DNA of 64,000 nucleotides from AV40 sp038230255 (GTDB taxonomy: Bacteria > Verrucomicrobiota > Verrucomicrobiia > Chthoniobacterales > UBA10450). Location: positions 124,001 through 188,000 of the forward strand of contig JBBRNP010000003.1 of the NCBI GenBank assembly GCA_038230255.1. The letters run 5' to 3'. Both the position numbers and the translations under genes were made by a program. Below are positions 60,883 through 64,000 of the stretch, one piece after another. Below the pieces are notes generated by a model. The model saw only the letters and a list, made by a program, of their open reading frames with translations. It had not been told where the DNA came from and did not search any database. Numbering within the stretch: the first letter of the stretch is position 1; each line of letters starts with the position of its first letter.

Positions 60883-61488
60883 TTATTCGTCCACTGACGG
60901 CGGTGGAGGCTGCGGCGGCGGTTGCGCTTGCGGTTGGGGATTTCGTTGGATGGTGCCGCGCACATGCGGCGTCGGCACGGCCACTCCGGGATTTTGCCCC
61001 GTTTTCTGAAAACCCGGCTGCGGCAGCTGCGGTGGCGGCGCGGGCGGGACAACTCCTGGTGCCGGTCTGTTCGGCAACGGTGTAGCGATCAGTGTCTGAT
61101 TGAATGCGAGTGTCGCGAATTGCCCGTCTTTGCTGATCGTCACCTTGGTTTCGCCCACTTTGTCCGACCATTCGATGTTTGCGATTGCGTAGCCGTCCAC
61201 CGCTCCGCCACAAGTCGTCAGATATTTTTTGAACTCTTTCTCCGCGGTCGAGGCGATCGTAGCCATGTCGCAGTCCGGCGATTTTGCCGCGCTGGTCACG
61301 TAAAGATCTTTTGCGAAATTGGGCGCTGCGGTGGGCGCGACCACCGCGCTGGCAACAGCGAACGGGGAATGATCCAGCATTCCCTTGTAGCGATCGAAAT
61401 TTGATCGCTGGGGCAAATCGTCAGCGGCCGAAGCGGAAACAGCGGCCATTAACGCGAAGATCGACATCGATGCTCGAGAAGTTTTCAT
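60883..61488 (-). CDS. exported Pro/Gln-rich protein at the end of the gspKLM operon
   Basis: It has 201 residues from the ATG at 61488. A signal (MKTSRASMSIFALMAAVSA) is followed by a globular domain of about 100 residues (FDRYKGMLDHSPFAVA...), with two Cys (SPDCDMATI, YLTTCGG) that could form a disulfide. The last 60 residues are very Pro- and Gln-rich. FDRYKGMLDHSPFAVASA recalls the start of HR/PDZ-like GspC partners, but this is weak. It begins within four bases of the gspM-like stop, so it is part of that operon. The role is open: GspC-like linker or secretin pilot. Confidence 0.6.
   Translation of the reverse strand: MKTSRASMSIFALMAAVSASAADDLPQRSNFDRYKGMLDHSPFAVASAVVAPTAAPNFAKDLYVTSAAKSPDCDMATIASTAEKEFKKYLTTCGGAVDGYAIANIEWSDKVGETKVTISKDGQFATLAFNQTLIATPLPNRPAPGVVPPAPPPQLPQPGFQKTGQNPGVAVPTPHVRGTIQRNPQPQAQPPPQPPPPSVDE
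61457..61468 (+). repeat. 12-mer AAGATCGACATC, copy 13
   Basis: Exact copy antisense to the exported Pro-rich gene. The coding strand reads it as (A)TG-TCG-ATC-TT, Met-Ser-Ile-Phe, inside the signal peptide. Frame and context are unlike the other copies. Confidence 0.8.
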
Positions 61489-61491
61489 CAC

Positions 61492-62055
61492 TCAGCTTTT
61501 CTTGCGATTAGGTGGCGCAAACCAGCGCGCGATTTTGAATTTACCACGCATCATTGTGGCGTCGTTTCCATCAACGGCAAGGTTCACACTTTCAAAGACA
61601 ATGAAGGCGTCCGGTTGTTGAAGGTCATAAAGAAAATGAACCAGCTCGGGCCAATGACTGCTAGTCTCTATGGAAGCGAAAACCGCTTGATGATTCGGGG
61701 TCGATTCGCCAGAGCCAATGGCCGGGTTCTCGATGACAATATTGTATTTGCCGGCAATTTGTTTGAGTTGTTCGAGTAGATTGGAAGCTTCCTCCGCGCC
61801 CTTGGCCGTGGGCTGAGTCTTCTGCACCCATTGATCGCGCTTGGCCCAGAGCTCCCGCTCTCTCATATAAACGGTTTGCTCAGAGCGGGTGGCTTTGCGC
61901 GTGGCCAGCTCGCTTCGTGAGCCGCTAATGGTTCCCAAAAGCCATCTCCAAATAAAAATGTTGATGAGCAGGAATAAAATGCCGGCGACAGCCAGCGTCA
62001 TGATGCGCTCGCGCTGGCTCATTCGCTGATAGGCCGCTGTCAATTTCGCCATCAT
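61492..62055 (-). CDS. gspM: GspM/PilO-like secretion protein
   Basis: This 187-residue protein has one membrane segment (about residues 20-40). A coiled-coil follows (RSELATRKATRSEQTVYMRE...), then a ferredoxin-like periplasmic domain of about 80 residues (VFASIETSSHWPELVHFLYD). This is the GspM/PilO plan, in which the protein pairs with GspL/PilN to connect the cytoplasmic ATPase to the pseudopilus. Position directly after the gspL-like gene (four-base overlap) supports this. Sequence similarity in the family is always low, so naming rests on architecture and synteny. Confidence 0.78.
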   Translation of the reverse strand: MMAKLTAAYQRMSQRERIMTLAVAGILFLLINIFIWRWLLGTISGSRSELATRKATRSEQTVYMRERELWAKRDQWVQKTQPTAKGAEEASNLLEQLKQIAGKYNIVIENPAIGSGESTPNHQAVFASIETSSHWPELVHFLYDLQQPDAFIVFESVNLAVDGNDATMMRGKFKIARWFAPPNRKKS

Positions 62056-63230
62056 CGCGGTTTTCCTTCCAGGCGAAATTGGGCGTGATTATTTGGCAAA
62101 ATTCGCGGCGCGGCCATGTCGAAGCGAAAATTCTGCAAGCCCGGGTGTTTTTTTATTTTCTCCGCGAATTGATAAGCCAGCGCGGCCGTGTTCGCCTCGC
62201 CATCGACCGAAATCTGGCGTGCAGATTGATTGTAAGCCGTGATGCGAACGTCGGGCGACGGCAAGCTTTCGTAAAGGTGGAACAAGATCTCGACCGGATA
62301 GAAGCGCGAATCGATCGCCGGCGCGAGCGCCTTCCAGTTGGCTTCGGTTTCGCGAATGAATTGCGTTTGCGGCGCATCGCGCGCAATCAGCCGATCAAGT
62401 CGCGCAATCGCGAAACGGGTGTAGCCAAGATAAAGCAGAAAGAGGAGAAAGATCGCGGCATAGGCGCCGCCGATCAGCATGAGTCGCTTCTGCCATTCGC
62501 CGCGCTTAACCAGTTGGACACGCCGTTGTCGCCAGCTGTCCGGCAAGAGATTGAGTTTAACGGACGCCGGCGGCGTCTCGATTCCCACCAACTCGGTCGG
62601 GCTCGCCAAAACCCCTCCCACCGTGTCGCGCAATTCGTAACAACTTTCATCGAGCAGAATACTGGGAAACGAACAGTTGATGCCTTGGAGTTCGGCGCTC
62701 ATGGCCAGCTGGGGCAGTTCCATTTTCAGCTGTTCCGGCGCGACGCCGTCGAGGGTGCGGGCAAAACTGACCTTCCCATTTTCGGTGACGGCCGAAACCA
62801 GCCTTTCCCCTTCAGGATAAATCAAGAGCGTCCGGCCTTCGGGGGCGTGGGTCGTGGCGCGTTGCGCAGCGTAAACGGTGACCTGGCGCGGGATGATGCC
62901 TTTATCGAGGAGCGGCTTGGCGATTTCAGCTAACCGCTCATTTCGCACCACTACTGCCGAAATCACGCTCTCGGTTTCATTTTGCTCGATCAATTCGAAG
63001 TCGCTCGTCACTTCCTCTGCTGAAAATGGAAGCGCTTTCTCGATTTGGATCCGCACCATCTCCGGAAACTCCGTTGGATCGACAGTCGGCAGGCGAAATC
63101 GCTGCGCCAGAACAGCATCGACCGGCAAACTCAACACCAGATCGTCCTGAGCGGAAAGAAGCGGCACGGCTTCATCGAGAGTTTGGAGCAAGCGCACATT
63201 CCACGAACCGTCGCCATCACGCACGCGCAA
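62052..63230 (-). CDS. gspL: GspL/PilM-PilN-like actin-fold secretion protein
   Basis: It has 392 residues from a TTG at 63230. The actin-like (PilM/GspL cytoplasmic) domain spans about residues 1-220 (VLSLPVDAVLAQRFRLPTVD, FPEMVRIQIEKALPFSAEE), then a membrane segment at about 245-265 and a ferredoxin-like periplasmic end. The reading frame stays open upstream to 63288, and those codons (TPVFITPTAHGWNLLRV) fit the missing first strand of the fold, so the real start is probably earlier. It anchors the secretion ATPase. It is coupled to gspM. Confidence 0.82.
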   Translation of the reverse strand: MRVRDGDGSWNVRLLQTLDEAVPLLSAQDDLVLSLPVDAVLAQRFRLPTVDPTEFPEMVRIQIEKALPFSAEEVTSDFELIEQNETESVISAVVVRNERLAEIAKPLLDKGIIPRQVTVYAAQRATTHAPEGRTLLIYPEGERLVSAVTENGKVSFARTLDGVAPEQLKMELPQLAMSAELQGINCSFPSILLDESCYELRDTVGGVLASPTELVGIETPPASVKLNLLPDSWRQRRVQLVKRGEWQKRLMLIGGAYAAIFLLFLLYLGYTRFAIARLDRLIARDAPQTQFIRETEANWKALAPAIDSRFYPVEILFHLYESLPSPDVRITAYNQSARQISVDGEANTAALAYQFAEKIKKHPGLQNFRFDMAAPRILPNNHAQFRLEGKPR

Positions 63231-63289
63231 GAGATTCCAGCCGTGGGCGGTCGGAGTGATGAAGACAGGCGTGGACGGCGTCTCGATGA

Positions 63290-64000
63290 TTAAAACTCCT
63301 TCCAGGTAATCACGCTCGGCTGCAACGGGGTTTTAATGAACACCATCTGCACAGTGCGGGTAGCTCTTCCGGCAGTGCCGACGCTGACGACCCGGAAAAC
63401 CTGGACACCTTTAAAGGAAACGCCGAGTTGTTTTGTGAGTAAATCAAATTGCTCCTTTTTCAGGCCAAGCGCAGCAGTGGCTTGCTCGGCAGTTTGGATC
63501 GGATCATCTTCGGTGCCGTCAATTCCATCTGGACCGGCTCGCAGTTCCACAAAACGATCGACAATCTGCGGCGTCATGCCGGGCAAAGCGAGCAGCACAT
63601 CGCGCGAAGCCCACGCCAGATCTACGCCTTTTCTAGTGTTCACCGTGAAATCGTTATCCCAACCCGGCACCGATGTGAACTCGCCCCAACCTGCAACTTG
63701 CTTTAGTTCGTCCACTCGTGCGAGTGGAGCGTGGGCTGGGTGATAATTGTCGCTCTCCGGCGGCGCATTTAAATGATGCAGGCCAACATTCGGTTCTACC
63801 CAATCAAGTAAAGAATCAATCATCGTATTGCGCTCATTCAGATCGATATCTTTATTCTCCAAATATTTTCGCAAGACATCCAACACCGCAGGACCCGCAG
63901 CCTGTGACGTATGCCAGTTTAAATCCAAGCGCCCGCCTTCTCCTGTGAGTCTTGCGTCATAACTGGAACCATTGCCAAGTTGACCTCTCAAATTCGGTGA
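63290..64000 (-). CDS. gspK: GspK-like minor pseudopilin, C-terminal part
   Basis: About 236 residues are visible, and the gene runs off the right edge with the N-terminal prepilin signal missing. The visible part has DSLLDWVEPNVGLHHLNAPP, then two SAM/helix-hairpin-like repeats (ARVDELKQVAGWGEF, DVLLALPGMTPQIVDRFVEL). These are the mark of GspK, the large minor pseudopilin at the pseudopilus tip. GPDGIDGTEDDPI is an acidic, calcium-binding-like loop. Its stop TAA abuts the gspL frame. The order gspK-gspL-gspM is that of type II secretion operons. Confidence 0.85.
   Translation of the reverse strand, partial: SPNLRGQLGNGSSYDARLTGEGGRLDLNWHTSQAAGPAVLDVLRKYLENKDIDLNERNTMIDSLLDWVEPNVGLHHLNAPPESDNYHPAHAPLARVDELKQVAGWGEFTSVPGWDNDFTVNTRKGVDLAWASRDVLLALPGMTPQIVDRFVELRAGPDGIDGTEDDPIQTAEQATAALGLKKEQFDLLTKQLGVSFKGVQVFRVVSVGTAGRATRTVQMVFIKTPLQPSVITWKEF

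Noticed and set aside
5506..61468. The 12-mer as a by-product of favoured dipeptides such as Asp-Val-Asp-Leu
   Set aside because: Copies occur in several frames and one between genes, and exact copies are as common as all near copies. Codon bias may add to the count but does not account for it. Still to be tested by computation.
1..64000. CRISPR arrays, rRNA genes, prophage or intact insertion sequences
   Set aside because: No regular direct-repeat/spacer array, no rRNA signature and no transposase or integrase gene was found on either strand.

Overview
The window looks like a chromosomal stretch of a Gram-negative bacterium of the PVC group, most likely a soil Verrucomicrobiota (Chthoniobacterales / Udaeobacter-like). 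This is inference. The support is outer-membrane machinery (TamA/TamB, outer-membrane barrels), a GyrA quinolone region of the form HPHGEAVIYP, a type II secretion-like pseudopilus locus, tiny Thr-rich lipoproteins, moderately high GC, and many dispersed palindromic repeats. There is no rRNA, CRISPR, prophage or transposase gene. The only tRNA seen is tRNA-Cys.

Layout. 1-7.1 kb: a PLP-dependent decarboxylase cut by the window edge, a small unknown protein, and a tamB-tamA pair. 7.2-14.0 kb: an anti-sigma-like membrane protein, a nucleoside phosphorylase, a cation-efflux protein, an enoyl reductase, a methyltransferase and two flavin oxidoreductases. 14.1-16.9 kb: the rnpA-yidD-yidC-jag run (minus strand). 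17.1-22.6 kb: two small lipoproteins, alanine dehydrogenase, a YqgE-family protein, a DUF4230-like protein and an AsmA/TamB-like protein. 22.6-28.4 kb: dnaE, then the nitrogen pair PII and glutamine synthetase. 28.4-32.4 kb: an accessory island with a candidate restriction-modification pair, two membrane/methyltransferase genes and a frameshifted GIY-YIG gene. 32.4-35.7 kb: a compact FTR1 iron permease / outer-membrane barrel / c-type cytochrome / outer-membrane barrel operon. 35.8-41.3 kb: a large BNR-propeller protein, a sugar nucleotidyltransferase, and pssA-psd for phosphatidylethanolamine. 41.5-47.2 kb: gyrB and gyrA, separated by an inverted-repeat-bounded element carrying a GxxExxY gene. 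47.2-57.4 kb: lipoprotein, ArfB-like factor, thioredoxin-like protein, Ser/Thr kinase, rluD, a GT-C membrane glycosyltransferase, a glycoside hydrolase-GT2 fusion, hemL and tRNA-Cys. 57.5-64 kb: gspF and gspG on the plus strand facing gspK-gspL-gspM on the minus strand.

The strongest unexplained signal is not a gene. The 12-mer AAGATCGACATC (or its complement) occurs exactly 13 times by my reading, where a random 64-kb sequence predicts far fewer than one. It lies in several reading frames on both strands and once between genes, and exact copies are about as common as all one-mismatch copies together. This suggests selection on the DNA word itself, as for a DNA-uptake or chromosome-organisation signal. 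A second layer is a set of palindromic repeat families (88-bp GGTGGA...TCCACC elements, TGTAGCTGCCG elements and TCATTCCGAGCG elements). Several have been absorbed into genes, supplying a stop codon, a protein C-terminus, or a lipoprotein N-terminus.

All repeat and motif counts were made by eye and should be recomputed.
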